This document shows positions 1-6,943 of a DNA stretch of 10,979 bases, piece by piece. Position 1 is the first letter of the stretch. Each line of letters starts with the position of its first letter. Location: positions 1 through 10,979 of the forward strand of contig JAQWUF010000056.1 in the NCBI GenBank assembly GCA_029242295.1. The letters run 5' to 3'. The notes beneath the pieces were generated by a model. That model was not told where the DNA came from and made no database searches. It saw only the letters and a list, made by a program, of their open reading frames with translations. Origin of the DNA: UBA2040 sp002332715. Lineage in GTDB: Bacteria > Bacteroidota > Bacteroidia > Flavobacteriales_D > Crocinitomicaceae. The position numbers were made by a program, and so were the translations under genes.

Positions 1-1
1 C

Positions 2-580
2 CCTAACGATTATAGTAACTACTATTCTAATTCGGCAAATTGGTTAAGGACTTCAGGTGTTACTGCAATGAATAAGCACTTCGCTTATTTGAGTTTATTA
101 GATGAAATTGTGCCGTTCAACAATCAACTAACTAACCTTCAGGGTTTAGGACTTTACCCATTATACGACACAACCTTCGTTGATATTTCAAGCTCACCTT
201 ATAGTAACTCACATTGTCTATATACAACTCAAACTCCTGGACTTGCTATTCTCTATCATAACTCGACAATGAAATTCAGTTTAATAAATAATTCTGTTTG
301 GACTTATATGCTATCATCTACCATTACAACGGGTATAAATGAAATTAAAGACAATAGCGAATTTTCAATCTATCCAAATCCGACATCTTCAATCATAAAT
401 ATTCATTCAGACAGTAATTTAATTGATAAAACATACACTGTGCAGACTTTAGCAGGACAAACTATTTTATCAGGTAAATCATCAAATACCAACTATTTCA
501 GCATTGATTTTTCATCACTCGAAAACGGAATTTACTTTGTAACTATTGACAAGCAAACATTTAAGGTAATCAAACAATGA
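2..580 (+). CDS. T9SS type A sorting domain-containing protein, 3' part
   Basis: This is the C-terminal part of a secreted or surface protein. The frame is open from base 2 with no stop upstream of the first ATG at 68, so the true start lies outside the window; the visible product is about 192 residues ending at TGA 578-580. The last ~75 residues form a typical type IX secretion C-terminal sorting domain: a GINEI linker, the FSIYPNPTS block, a central LAGQTILSG strand, then NGIYFVTI and a basic end, FKVIKQ. In this family the tail takes the protein across the outer membrane through the Por/Gld machinery and is then removed on attachment to the surface. The N-terminal part is rich in Asn, Ser, Thr and Tyr and shows no domain I recognise, so the protein's own function is unknown. 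A fold-back element begins 12 bp after the stop. Confidence 0.85.
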   Translation, partial: PNDYSNYYSNSANWLRTSGVTAMNKHFAYLSLLDEIVPFNNQLTNLQGLGLYPLYDTTFVDISSSPYSNSHCLYTTQTPGLAILYHNSTMKFSLINNSVWTYMLSSTITTGINEIKDNSEFSIYPNPTSSIINIHSDSNLIDKTYTVQTLAGQTILSGKSSNTNYFSIDFSSLENGIYFVTIDKQTFKVIKQ

Positions 581-591
581 CAAGAAGGGCA

Positions 592-780
592 GCACATAAC
601 ACGGTATATAGCAAATAGGGCGTTCAGTGATTTCCGAGAGTTATATGCTATTTACCAACACCGCCAAATCGTTGATTTGGCTTTTAAAAATGAATAAATT
701 AAAAACAAAATACAACGCTTTGGCTCAGTGCAAAAATGAAAGTTTATCGCTTTCTATTGCCCTACTTGCCAAATATAGAA
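592..780. repeat. Fold-back intergenic element with alternative pairing arms (attC-like at its left end)
   Basis: The 443-bp gap from 581 to 1023 has no convincing gene. Its left half is dense in inverted repeats. GCACATAAC (592-600) faces GTTATATGC (640-648), 8 of 9 complementary, with CGG 602-604 facing CCG 634-636 inside. Arm 603-617 also matches the reverse complement of 642-656 at 13 of 15 positions. The same left arm (GCAAATAGGGCG, 611-622) pairs with TGCCCTACTTGC (758-769) at 10 of 12, flanked by TATAT/ATATA. A perfect 8-bp hairpin with a GTT loop sits at 663-681. From memory this resembles dispersed intergenic elements of Bacteroidota. A degenerate integron attC site is a second possibility. 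I cannot count copies in the genome from here. Confidence 0.5.
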
Positions 781-869
781 AGTTACCAGCAAACAAAGAA
801 CATTATATAAAAAACCATAAAAACATTTATGGCACCAATCTTATTTAAATTTTTATTATATCTATTTAT

Positions 870-924
870 CGTCATACTGAACGACACGAAAGACGTAAAT
901 CGAGTCTATTTCTTGATTAGATAT
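870..924. repeat. Possible degenerate GTCATnCTGAACGA-type intergenic repeat
   Basis: GTCATACTGAACGACACGAA (871-890) followed by TCTATTTCTTGATTAGAT resembles, from memory, a diverged half of the widespread 'GTCATTCTGAACGAAGTGAAGAATCT' intergenic repeat. No intact second arm is visible. The rest of the gap up to 990 shows nothing else I can name. Confidence 0.25.
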
Positions 925-991
925 GAATATTGGGCCGCAATAAAGATATTTTAAAATCCATATTTTTCTTCTGTGCACCCTTTTATTTAGC

Positions 992-999
992 TACTTTCG
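992..999 (+). promoter_or_regulatory. Putative -7 box for the 124-aa orphan gene
   Basis: TACTTTCG matches the Bacteroidota TAnnTTTG -7 consensus at all but one base and lies 24 nt before the ATG at 1024. I see no good -33 TTTG at the expected distance, so this is a weak call. Confidence 0.35.
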
Positions 1000-1023
1000 T
1001 GTATATATTCTATACTAAAGAGC

Positions 1024-1398
1024 ATGGTACAAAAAGAAAAGGCAGAAAATACAGAGTTTATTGAAAAAGCCGTTAATTATCTAAAGGCAAAAGGATATGA
1101 AGATATCAAAGCGGATATTGAAGGATACGAAACACCTAAAACTTTCCGCAGAAAAGGAACGGATGGTGTTATCACACCAGACATAGAAGCAGAGAAAAAT
1201 GGTCGTACTCACTTCTTCGACATTAGCTTAAAATCAGAGGATCCTTCTTTATTGAAAACCAAATGGCTCTTTTTAGAATCATTTAGTAAAATGAAATCTG
1301 GAACTTTTAGAGTTATTACGACAAAAGGTCATTTCAAGTTTACGGATTCTATGTTGGAAGATATTCACCTGGAAAACAAAACGCCGATTAAAATATAA
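1024..1398 (+). CDS. Hypothetical 124-aa protein, possible PD-(D/E)XK-like fold
   Basis: I do not recognise the family with confidence. The protein is intact, charged and probably cytoplasmic, with no signal peptide or membrane segment. Its order of elements is suggestive: an N-terminal helix (about 10-23), a strand (IKADI), then GVITPDIEA (48-56), a strand RTHFFDISLK (61-70), a long helix (74-92) and a strand TFRVITT. This alpha-beta-beta-beta-alpha-beta order with PD at 52-53 and a Lys at 70 recalls the restriction-endonuclease-like fold. The usual D/E-x-K is SLK here, with Asp66 four residues before the Lys, so nuclease activity is uncertain. ATG 1024 follows a short AT-rich leader. The gene stands alone between a repeat-rich gap and a strong terminator, which suggests an independently transcribed accessory gene. 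Confidence 0.7.
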   Translation: MVQKEKAENTEFIEKAVNYLKAKGYEDIKADIEGYETPKTFRRKGTDGVITPDIEAEKNGRTHFFDISLKSEDPSLLKTKWLFLESFSKMKSGTFRVITTKGHFKFTDSMLEDIHLENKTPIKI

Positions 1399-1418
1399 TT
1401 GGTCATATACACTATATT

Positions 1419-1458
1419 AAAAATCCATTCGAAAGAACATCGAATGGATTTTTTTATT
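1419..1458 (+). terminator. Intrinsic terminator after the 124-aa orphan
   Basis: A perfect 13-bp stem, 1419-1431 with 1441-1453, encloses a 9-nt loop. The T run continues through 1455. It starts 21 nt after the TAA at 1396-1398. This is the strongest terminator in the window. Confidence 0.85.
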
Positions 1459-1475
1459 TGGGAGCTTTCCCAAAT
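1456..1475. other. Second hairpin, perfect 8-bp stem
   Basis: ATTTGGGA (1456-1463) pairs perfectly with TCCCAAAT (1468-1475) across a 4-nt GCTT loop, directly after the terminator T run. It has no T tail on either strand. It may stabilise an RNA 3' end or be incidental. Confidence 0.4.
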
Positions 1476-1616
1476 TTCCGTTCAATTTCATTAGAAAGAA
1501 GTCTTGTATTCAATTAAAGTAATCATATCAAAAGTGCTTTTGGTACTGATGAGATTCGCACATATCTGCTAGATTCGATTTTTAACTTGATGGCTCCTTT
1601 TTAACAAAACGGTTGA

Positions 1617-1647
1617 ATAAAAAAGGGAACCCTAGTTGAACTCCCTT
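1617..1647 (-). terminator. Probable intrinsic terminator for the exported 537-aa protein
   Basis: Read on the minus strand, AAGGGA (1647-1642) pairs with TCCCTT (1628-1623) and is followed by a run of six T (plus-strand A run 1619-1624). It lies 20 nt beyond the stop of the minus-strand gene ending at 1667. The stem is only 6 bp, so its strength is uncertain. Confidence 0.5.
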
Positions 1648-1666
1648 ATCAAAATTTCTAATGTCT

Positions 1667-3280
1667 TTAAATCGTCAATAAACCCAATACTTTCATTCTT
1701 TTCCCCATTTCGGCAAAAAGGAAAATCTCGTTTTTCTCCATCAGCATACATCGTTTAGGAACTAGGTTCCTCGACAAATCGCCTTCGAAATCAAAAAGTG
1801 TTTTTCTTGTCGTTTCACCTTCATCCGAAAACGAAATTAAAGCTGCAACATTATCTTTTTTCAACTCGCGTTTTTGTTTCACTGTCGTTGCTTCTTCAGC
1901 ATCGTCCATATTTCCCTCTTTATCGTTGTACATCAAGAAAACATTATTGCCTTGCACCATGGTGAAAAACGAAGAAAAATATCCGCCGTCATTGGTAGAA
2001 TGTTGACGTTTCATTACTTTTTCTTTCCAAGTCACCTCCCCATTCTGGGTGCAATTCACGGCGATAATATCGTTGTAAATATAGTGATAGGTATACGTTG
2101 TGTGCGAGTTTCCGTTTGCATCTGTGTACGTGTGACTCGTAACGTACATATAGTACTGCTCACCCAACAAGACCATGTCTCCATTGTCCTTGATGGCCAA
2201 ATCATGCATGATGTAACTGTACAAAGACGGTTCTTCCTGTTTCTTTGGATTTTGTTTCTTCTTCTTTTTCTCCGCTTTTTTCTTCTGTCTATCCGACCAG
2301 AATTGAGTAATAAAATCTTCCTCAAATTCTTCTAACGTAGTAAATTCAACCTGATATTTCTTGTCCATCTTTTGGAAAAATGCACCTGTAATACCTTTCG
2401 CTCCTTCATTGGAGTACATGCCATAGGCAACAGTGCTTTCATCCGGTAAAACTTTAACTGCCAAGGCTGAAATATCTTTATTTATGTCCAATTCAACTGT
2501 TTCCATTTCACCCGTCACCGCATCGTGAATCAGAATAAAATAATCTCCACGAACCACCGTTTCTCGTTTGATTATTCCACTTGATTCTCCTTTGGAGAAC
2601 TCATATCCAACCAAATAATACCTACCAGAAGGTGTTAAATGAGCGCTTGTTCTTGTGAAATTTTCAAAAGGCATTTCCATGGACGTTCTTCCCACTTCTT
2701 CCAAGTTCTTGTCAAATAAAATGGTCTCATAATCCCCTTTATTTTTATAAGACACCATAAGTGTTTGATAATCCTCGGAAACGATATACTCAAAAGAAAA
2801 CGAACCACTTTCTTCTACTTCAGCAAGCTTTCTTTTCGAAGCCATTAAACCAATTTTCACCCATTCAGTTACAGCCAATTCTTTTGGTTTACCTAATTTA
2901 GAATCATTCTCCAATTCATGAATAAAATAATATTGTTTCTCTGCTTTTTTGTCGATATAAGTAGTAATGAAAACTACTTTGTTGGCAAAAACGAAGTCAT
3001 TAACAATAGACAAATCTTCGTCCTTGTATGTCAAATCCAACTCACTCTGCTTTTCCAGCTTAAGCGATTGTAAACTATATTTCTGAACAAAAACTTTCTT
3101 TTTTTCGTACTTTCTGGAATAAAAGGAGGTGGTTGTAGAACCAATGGGAATAGGAGCAGATTCCTTTTTTTTCAGTTTCATGGGTTCACCCCATTTGATT
3201 TCTCCTTCAAAATCTCCTTGGGCAAAAAGTGAAGTTGACCCAATAAGTGTTGCAATGAGTAGTAATTTCAGTTTATTCAT
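1667..3280 (-). CDS. Uncharacterised exported Bacteroidota protein (537 aa)
   Basis: The protein has a clear signal peptide, MNKLKLLLIATLIGSTSLFA, with likely signal peptidase I cleavage before Gln, so it is exported to the periplasm or envelope. The frame stays open to a further ATG at 3322. I choose 3280 because it begins exactly at the signal peptide and because a -7-like box at 3300-3307 would leave the upstream ATG outside the transcript. The mature protein is beta-rich, with repeated strand-turn patterns (KDNGDMVLLGEQYYMY, NDIIAVNCTQNGEVTW, NNVFLMYNDKEGN) that suggest a propeller-like or repeat fold. A lysine-rich low-complexity stretch (about 327-347) splits it into two halves. From memory, similar proteins are common in Bacteroidota and have no assigned role. 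There is no T9SS tail and no lipobox. It is transcribed alone. Confidence 0.8.
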   Translation of the reverse strand: MNKLKLLLIATLIGSTSLFAQGDFEGEIKWGEPMKLKKKESAPIPIGSTTTSFYSRKYEKKKVFVQKYSLQSLKLEKQSELDLTYKDEDLSIVNDFVFANKVVFITTYIDKKAEKQYYFIHELENDSKLGKPKELAVTEWVKIGLMASKRKLAEVEESGSFSFEYIVSEDYQTLMVSYKNKGDYETILFDKNLEEVGRTSMEMPFENFTRTSAHLTPSGRYYLVGYEFSKGESSGIIKRETVVRGDYFILIHDAVTGEMETVELDINKDISALAVKVLPDESTVAYGMYSNEGAKGITGAFFQKMDKKYQVEFTTLEEFEEDFITQFWSDRQKKKAEKKKKKQNPKKQEEPSLYSYIMHDLAIKDNGDMVLLGEQYYMYVTSHTYTDANGNSHTTYTYHYIYNDIIAVNCTQNGEVTWKEKVMKRQHSTNDGGYFSSFFTMVQGNNVFLMYNDKEGNMDDAEEATTVKQKRELKKDNVAALISFSDEGETTRKTLFDFEGDLSRNLVPKRCMLMEKNEIFLFAEMGKRMKVLGLLTI

Positions 3281-3299
3281 GTGAGATTTTATTGTTTTG

Positions 3300-3307
3300 C
3301 TAAAATA
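3300..3307 (-). promoter_or_regulatory. -7-like box for the exported 537-aa protein
   Basis: On the minus strand TATTTTAG matches TAnnTTTG with one mismatch and ends 19 nt before the ATG at 3280. It helps fix the start, because the alternative ATG at 3322 lies upstream of it. Confidence 0.4.
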
Positions 3308-3515
3308 CGATTCTATCTGCAAATAGAAAAAGAACTGACTACTTAAAAACTAGGACCATATGACCTGCTTAAAACTCTAGATTTTAATTACCCCTTTGCG
3401 TGAAAGGATCAATTAATCCGGTGTTAATACAATAATAAAAAACAATTATTCTACAAATAATGAACTTTGAAACAGGTTCTTTAACCTTTGTCGAAACGAT
3501 AACTCAAGAGGAATT

Positions 3516-3746
3516 ATGTTGAATTACGGAATTATACAAAACCAAGATGCCCCTCATTATGAATTGCAAAGTGATGTATCTTTATACGAATTACGTCTGT
3601 ATGAAGAAATGGGTGATGATGCATATAAAATGGGACAGGAAACCGAAGCTATTGCCTTGTACACTATAGGGCTAGCTTTGGCTCGGGAATTAAAATCCCC
3701 TGAAAAAATCGCTTTGTTCTCAAACTTAATTCTCATGAGTTTGTAA
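3516..3746 (+). CDS. Small TPR-like helical protein or gene fragment (76 aa)
   Basis: The ATG at 3516 follows AAGAGGA (3506-3512), one of the few Shine-Dalgarno-like sites in the window. The product is almost all helix. Residues 31-70 (MGDDAYKMGQETEAIALYTIGLALARELKSPEKIALFSNL, with G32, A35, A45 and A53 spaced as in a tetratricopeptide pair) look like one TPR hairpin, a protein-interaction fold. The ORF may be a fragment. Just upstream, ATG 3460 opens a 20-codon frame ending at 3522 that would join this one if a single base were restored in the TTGAATT around 3520. Near the 3' end another frame stays open with plausible codons (SHEFVKEKW) while this one stops. It is followed at once by a methyltransferase remnant. 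I cannot say whether a product is made. Confidence 0.4.
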   Translation: MLNYGIIQNQDAPHYELQSDVSLYELRLYEEMGDDAYKMGQETEAIALYTIGLALARELKSPEKIALFSNLILMSL

Positions 3747-3783
3747 AAGAAAAATGGCTCATTGTCATAAGGTTCGATGAAGG

Positions 3784-4148
3784 TTGGTTTCTTTTAACTT
3801 TTACCAAAAGCCAGAAGCTAAAGATATGTTATTCGACAACAGTATATATGTTTTCAAAACAGGTAGAGCAATCTATTGCAATTTATATGAAGTTCTCCCG
3901 AAGTTAAAAAGTGGCGTTTTCATCCATTTCCACGACGTTTTTTATCCGTTTGAATACCCAAAAGAATGGGTGTACAAAGGGCGGAATTGAACGAGGATCA
4001 TTTACTAAAAGCATTTTTGATGCACAACGGTGCTTACGAAACCATCTTGTTTTCAGAATATATCCATAAACATCACAAGAGTGCTTTTTCGGCAATGCCG
4101 CTTTCGCATGAAAATCTAGGTGGTAATTTGTGGTTGACCAAAAACTAA
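3784..4148 (+). pseudogene. SAM-dependent methyltransferase remnant (3' half, frameshifted)
   Basis: Two overlapping frames together encode the C-terminal half of a class I SAM-dependent methyltransferase of a type common in Bacteroidota (Methyltransf_24-like). Frame 3784-3990 gives EVLPKLKSGVFIHFHDVFYP then FEYPKEWVYKGRN and stops; frame 3966-4148 continues with NEDHLLKAFLMHN to NLGGNLWLTKN, a normal family C-terminus. Restoring one G in AATTGAACGAG near 3987 would read RN-W-NEDH, so a single-base deletion caused the break. The usual FIDSSH before the FHDVFYPF block reads MLFDNS, with a residue apparently lost. The N-terminal half with the SAM-binding glycine motif is absent. The only start for the first frame is a TTG. 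The gene is therefore a decayed remnant, not a programmed frameshift. Its TAA overlaps the stop of the convergent helicase gene. Confidence 0.7.
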
Positions 4149-5263
4149 ATTGCTCGAATCTGCTTGAAGTTAATTCCTAGCGAACGCTCGTATTTTCGAA
4201 TATGCTTAATCTCAGCTGGATTGACAAATGCCAATGACAACCCTTCTTTTCCTGCACGAGCCGTACGACCGCTCCGGTGCGTATAATATTCTTCGTTTTC
4301 TGGCAATTGATAATGTGCCACATACGCCAAATCGCTAATGTCAATTCCTCGCGCTGCAATATCCGTTGCCACTAAAATCTGAGCCGAACCATTTTTAAAC
4401 GCACGCATTGCTTTGTCTCTTTCTTTTTGGGATAAATCTCCGTGAATACAATCTGCAAGTAGATTTTTAGACAACAATTGTTTTGTCAATTTAATCGTCG
4501 CTGCTTTTGTTTTACAAAAAACCAATCCTTGGTTCTTGTGTTCACTGCGAATTAAAGAAAGCAAGGCTGAAAATTTAACCTCATCTTCACAAACCAAATA
4601 ACTGTGTTGGATTTTATTGTTCACAACGTTCTTCCCACTCACTTTAATATTGTGCGCATCTGGAGAAATGTGTTTTTTAACTATATCCTGAATTCCGGCA
4701 GGCATCGTCGCCGAAAAAAGCCATTTATTCTTAATAGAATGAAGCATGCTAAGGATTTCATCTAATTCAGCTTTGAATCCCATACTCAGCATTTCATCTG
4801 CCTCATCAAGCACGATAGTTTTCACATTTCGAATATCGATTGCCTTCCGTTTTACCAAATCGATTAATCTACCTGGCGTTGCAACAACTATATGAGTCGG
4901 TCGCTGTAAGGATGATATTTGCTTGTCAATCTGCTCGCCGCCATAAACGGCTTCTGTGAAAATCTTTTCGGTGTATTTCGTGAATTTGAACAATTGTTTA
5001 GCGACTTGTTGTCCCAATTCTCTTGTCGGACAAAGTATCAAACCTTGAATTTCATTCACGTTAGTATCTACTTTCGCCAACAAAGGCAAACCGTAAGCGG
5101 CCGTTTTTCCTGTTCCTGTCTGCGCCTGACCGATTAAATCCCGGTCGGTTTCTAACAAAATTGGAATCACTTTTTCTTGGATTTCAGTTGGATTGATGAT
5201 ATTTAATTCATTTAATCCTTTTACAAAATTGGGGTGAATCCCTAACTGTTCGAAACTTTTCAC
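4145..5263 (-). CDS. DEAD-box ATP-dependent RNA helicase, minimal core (372 aa)
   Basis: This is an ATP-dependent RNA helicase that remodels RNA duplexes or RNA-protein complexes in the cytoplasm. All core motifs are visible in order: Q motif (F4 to Q29), Walker A AQTGTGKT (47-54), PTRELG (79-84), TPGR (129-132), DEAD (153-156), SAT (184-186), LVFCKTK, ATDIAARGID, and HRSGRTAR (329-336). The chain ends only 36 residues after motif VI. It thus lacks the basic or DbpA-type C-terminal RNA-binding extension of longer DeaD/CsdA proteins, and RhlE-like or CshA-like naming would be arbitrary. It starts with GTG at 5263 (MKSFEQLGI is the expected N-terminus), 16 nt below a perfect -7 box. It is monocistronic. 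Its TAG overlaps the TAA of the convergent methyltransferase remnant. Confidence 0.93.
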   Translation of the reverse strand: MKSFEQLGIHPNFVKGLNELNIINPTEIQEKVIPILLETDRDLIGQAQTGTGKTAAYGLPLLAKVDTNVNEIQGLILCPTRELGQQVAKQLFKFTKYTEKIFTEAVYGGEQIDKQISSLQRPTHIVVATPGRLIDLVKRKAIDIRNVKTIVLDEADEMLSMGFKAELDEILSMLHSIKNKWLFSATMPAGIQDIVKKHISPDAHNIKVSGKNVVNNKIQHSYLVCEDEVKFSALLSLIRSEHKNQGLVFCKTKAATIKLTKQLLSKNLLADCIHGDLSQKERDKAMRAFKNGSAQILVATDIAARGIDISDLAYVAHYQLPENEEYYTHRSGRTARAGKEGLSLAFVNPAEIKHIRKYERSLGINFKQIRAI

Positions 5264-5279
5264 GGAGTGTGTTTTTGGG

Positions 5280-5310
5280 CAAAGATACGGGTATTATTCT
5301 GCCTTTCGAA
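5280..5310 (-). promoter_or_regulatory. Bacteroidota-type promoter for the DEAD-box helicase
   Basis: On the minus strand, TTCG (5310-5307), a one-mismatch -33 TTTG, is followed after exactly 19 nt by a perfect -7 TATCTTTG (5287-5280). The box ends 16 nt before the GTG start. This is the best complete promoter in the window. Confidence 0.7.
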
Positions 5311-5348
5311 AATGGTATGGTTTTCGCTTACTCCACAGAAAAAAAACT

Positions 5349-5684
5349 ATGCAGTTTTCCTCTAATCTGATTCTTCAACTTTTAATAATTAATGCTTCTT
5401 GTCACGCTCAACTCGACACTAAAGATGACCCCATTGTTGTGGATAAATTGAATAACTATTTAAACACGTATTAAGAAAACAATGACAAAAGCAATTCTCT
5501 CAGAAACTGCTGATGAGAGATATTTTAATACAAGAAGATAGAATTATTAAAGCAATACAAAAATAAAGATCTTATATCAGAACTTTCTTCACACAACTTG
5601 GATATCGTCAGGCATAATTTAGATAAAATAGTCAAGCGCTTTGATTTTGAAAATGATTTAGAGCAAACACTTAATTTCAATTAA
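5349..5684 (+). pseudogene. Degraded small exported-protein ORF between helicase and bioA
   Basis: The 417-bp gap from 5264 to 5680 holds one interrupted plus-strand frame. ATG 5349 opens 41 codons ending at TAA 5472-5474, with a signal-peptide-like start (NLILQLLIINASCHAQ). The same frame is broken again by TGA TGA near 5511 and TAA near 5523. It then runs open through KKIELLKQYKNKDLISELSS and DIVRHNLDKIVKRFDFENDL to TAA 5682-5684. Between the breaks, frame 2 reads LMRDILIQEDRIIKAIQK, which would join frame 0 after one indel. Amphipathic, codon-like sequence across several interruptions fits a decayed gene. I recognise no family, and a short 41-aa peptide (5349-5474) remains possible. The final TAA overlaps the TAA of convergent bioA. 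Confidence 0.4.
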
Positions 5685-6943
5685 CGATTCAAAAACTCCT
5701 CAATTTTCTCATAACAATACCCCAATTCCCCATCTGTAGTGCAATACGGTGGATTCAAGAAAATCACATTACCTAATGGACGGAGCAAAATCCCATTCTC
5801 AACAAAGAAATCGTACGCCTCATCTCGAAGGCTGGAAAAATAAGATGTCGCCTCACCCGTCTTAATCTCCAAGGCCAAAATAGTTCCCGTTTGTCTCACC
5901 TCACTTACCGATAAATGACTTGCAATTCGCGAAGCAAAACTTTTGTGGTGTTCAACAATTCTTTCGATATTTTCCCACGTTTCTTTTTTAGCAAATAAAT
6001 CCATATTCGCACAAGCAACTGCACATGCCAGAGGATTTCCAGTATACGAATGTCCGTGTAGCAAAGCTTTTGTGGTCTCATCGTGCAGAAACGCTTCGTA
6101 AATTTTATCGGAGGCAACGGTCAATCCCATCGGCAACACACCACCCGTTAATCCTTTCGACAAACAAACGATATCTGGTTTCTGACTTCCATGATCCATG
6201 GAGAACATTTTGCCCGTTCTTCCCCAACCGGTCATTATTTCATCGAAAATTACCTGAACTTGATTTTCTTTTGCTAAAGCGACCAATTTATCCAAAAATT
6301 CAACCGAATACATGCGCATTCCCGCAGCACCTTGCACGAGAGGTTCAACAATCAAACCAGCTATTTCAGTTGTTTCAAAGAGTACTTTGGCTTTCACTAA
6401 AATTTCTGTCTCCTTTTCTTTCGTCGGAAATTCTAAAAAATCGACATCAAAGAAAAAATGCTCAAACGGTTTGTTGAAATATCCGCGTTGACCAATCGAC
6501 ATAGCGCCAAAAGTATCACCGTGATACGCACCTTCCAAAGCAACAATTCTTCGTTTTGGAATGCCCTGATTGTGCCAAAATTGAAACGCCATTTTTAACG
6601 CGACTTCAATGGCCGTAGAACCATCATCCGAGAAAAAAACTCGGGTGAAATGATCCGGTAAAATTCCAACAACACGTTTTGCTAATTCTTCAACTTTTTC
6701 ATGGGTCACTCCGGCCAAAAGAACATGATCTACTTTTTTGAATTGATCTTGAATCGATTTTGACAAATATTCGTTGCCGTGTCCATGCACATTCACCCAC
6801 CAAGAAGAATTCGCATCGATATACGATTTTCCATTTCTATCATATAGCAAGGCATCTTTTGCCCGAACAATTTCAAGAGGCTCTTTCGCTGTTTTCATTT
6901 GAGTAAAAGGAGGCCAAACGGCTGAATTTCTGTTACTTTCCAT
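5681..6943 (-). CDS. bioA: Adenosylmethionine-8-amino-7-oxononanoate aminotransferase (DAPA synthase)
   Basis: BioA is a PLP-dependent class III aminotransferase. It converts 7-keto-8-aminopelargonate to 7,8-diaminopelargonate, using S-adenosylmethionine as amino donor, the antepenultimate step of biotin synthesis. Visible signature residues are VWPPFTQM (9-16), SSWWVNVHGH (46-55), the phosphate-binding DDGST (106-110), GAYHGDTFG (138-146), D234-E235 within FDEIMTGWGRTG, Schiff-base Lys263 in LSKGLTGG, and HSYTGNPLA (298-306). The length of 420 aa is normal for the family. The SSWW and Y140-HGD motifs point to BioA rather than other class III enzymes. ATG 6943 lies inside the end of bioD (11-bp overlap), so the two are almost certainly co-transcribed and translationally coupled. 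I see no internal promoter or biotin operator. Confidence 0.96.
   Translation of the reverse strand: MESNRNSAVWPPFTQMKTAKEPLEIVRAKDALLYDRNGKSYIDANSSWWVNVHGHGNEYLSKSIQDQFKKVDHVLLAGVTHEKVEELAKRVVGILPDHFTRVFFSDDGSTAIEVALKMAFQFWHNQGIPKRRIVALEGAYHGDTFGAMSIGQRGYFNKPFEHFFFDVDFLEFPTKEKETEILVKAKVLFETTEIAGLIVEPLVQGAAGMRMYSVEFLDKLVALAKENQVQVIFDEIMTGWGRTGKMFSMDHGSQKPDIVCLSKGLTGGVLPMGLTVASDKIYEAFLHDETTKALLHGHSYTGNPLACAVACANMDLFAKKETWENIERIVEHHKSFASRIASHLSVSEVRQTGTILALEIKTGEATSYFSSLRDEAYDFFVENGILLRPLGNVIFLNPPYCTTDGELGYCYEKIEEFLNR

Noticed and set aside
627..848. 73-aa plus-strand reading frame
   Set aside because: It lies across the arms of the fold-back element, has no promoter or ribosome binding site, and its codons follow the repeat structure, not a protein family. 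A misannotated hypothetical protein within a repeat is more likely.
1874..2335. 153-aa plus-strand frame opposite the exported protein gene
   Set aside because: It is a shadow of the minus-strand gene; the hydrophobic, Phe/Leu-rich run is only the complement of the lysine-rich stretch.
3281..3322. 14-residue N-terminal extension of the exported protein
   Set aside because: It would place charged residues before a textbook signal peptide and lies upstream of the likely -7 box.
3966..3990. Programmed ribosomal frameshift in the methyltransferase gene
   Set aside because: There is no slippery heptamer, and the missing SAM-binding half shows the gene is already non-functional.
3904..4095. 63-aa minus-strand frame opposite the methyltransferase remnant
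   Set aside because: The plus strand matches a known family across this stretch, so the minus frame is a shadow.
6025..6477. 150-aa plus-strand frame opposite bioA
   Set aside because: It is fully inside bioA on the opposite strand, with no promoter and no recognisable domain.
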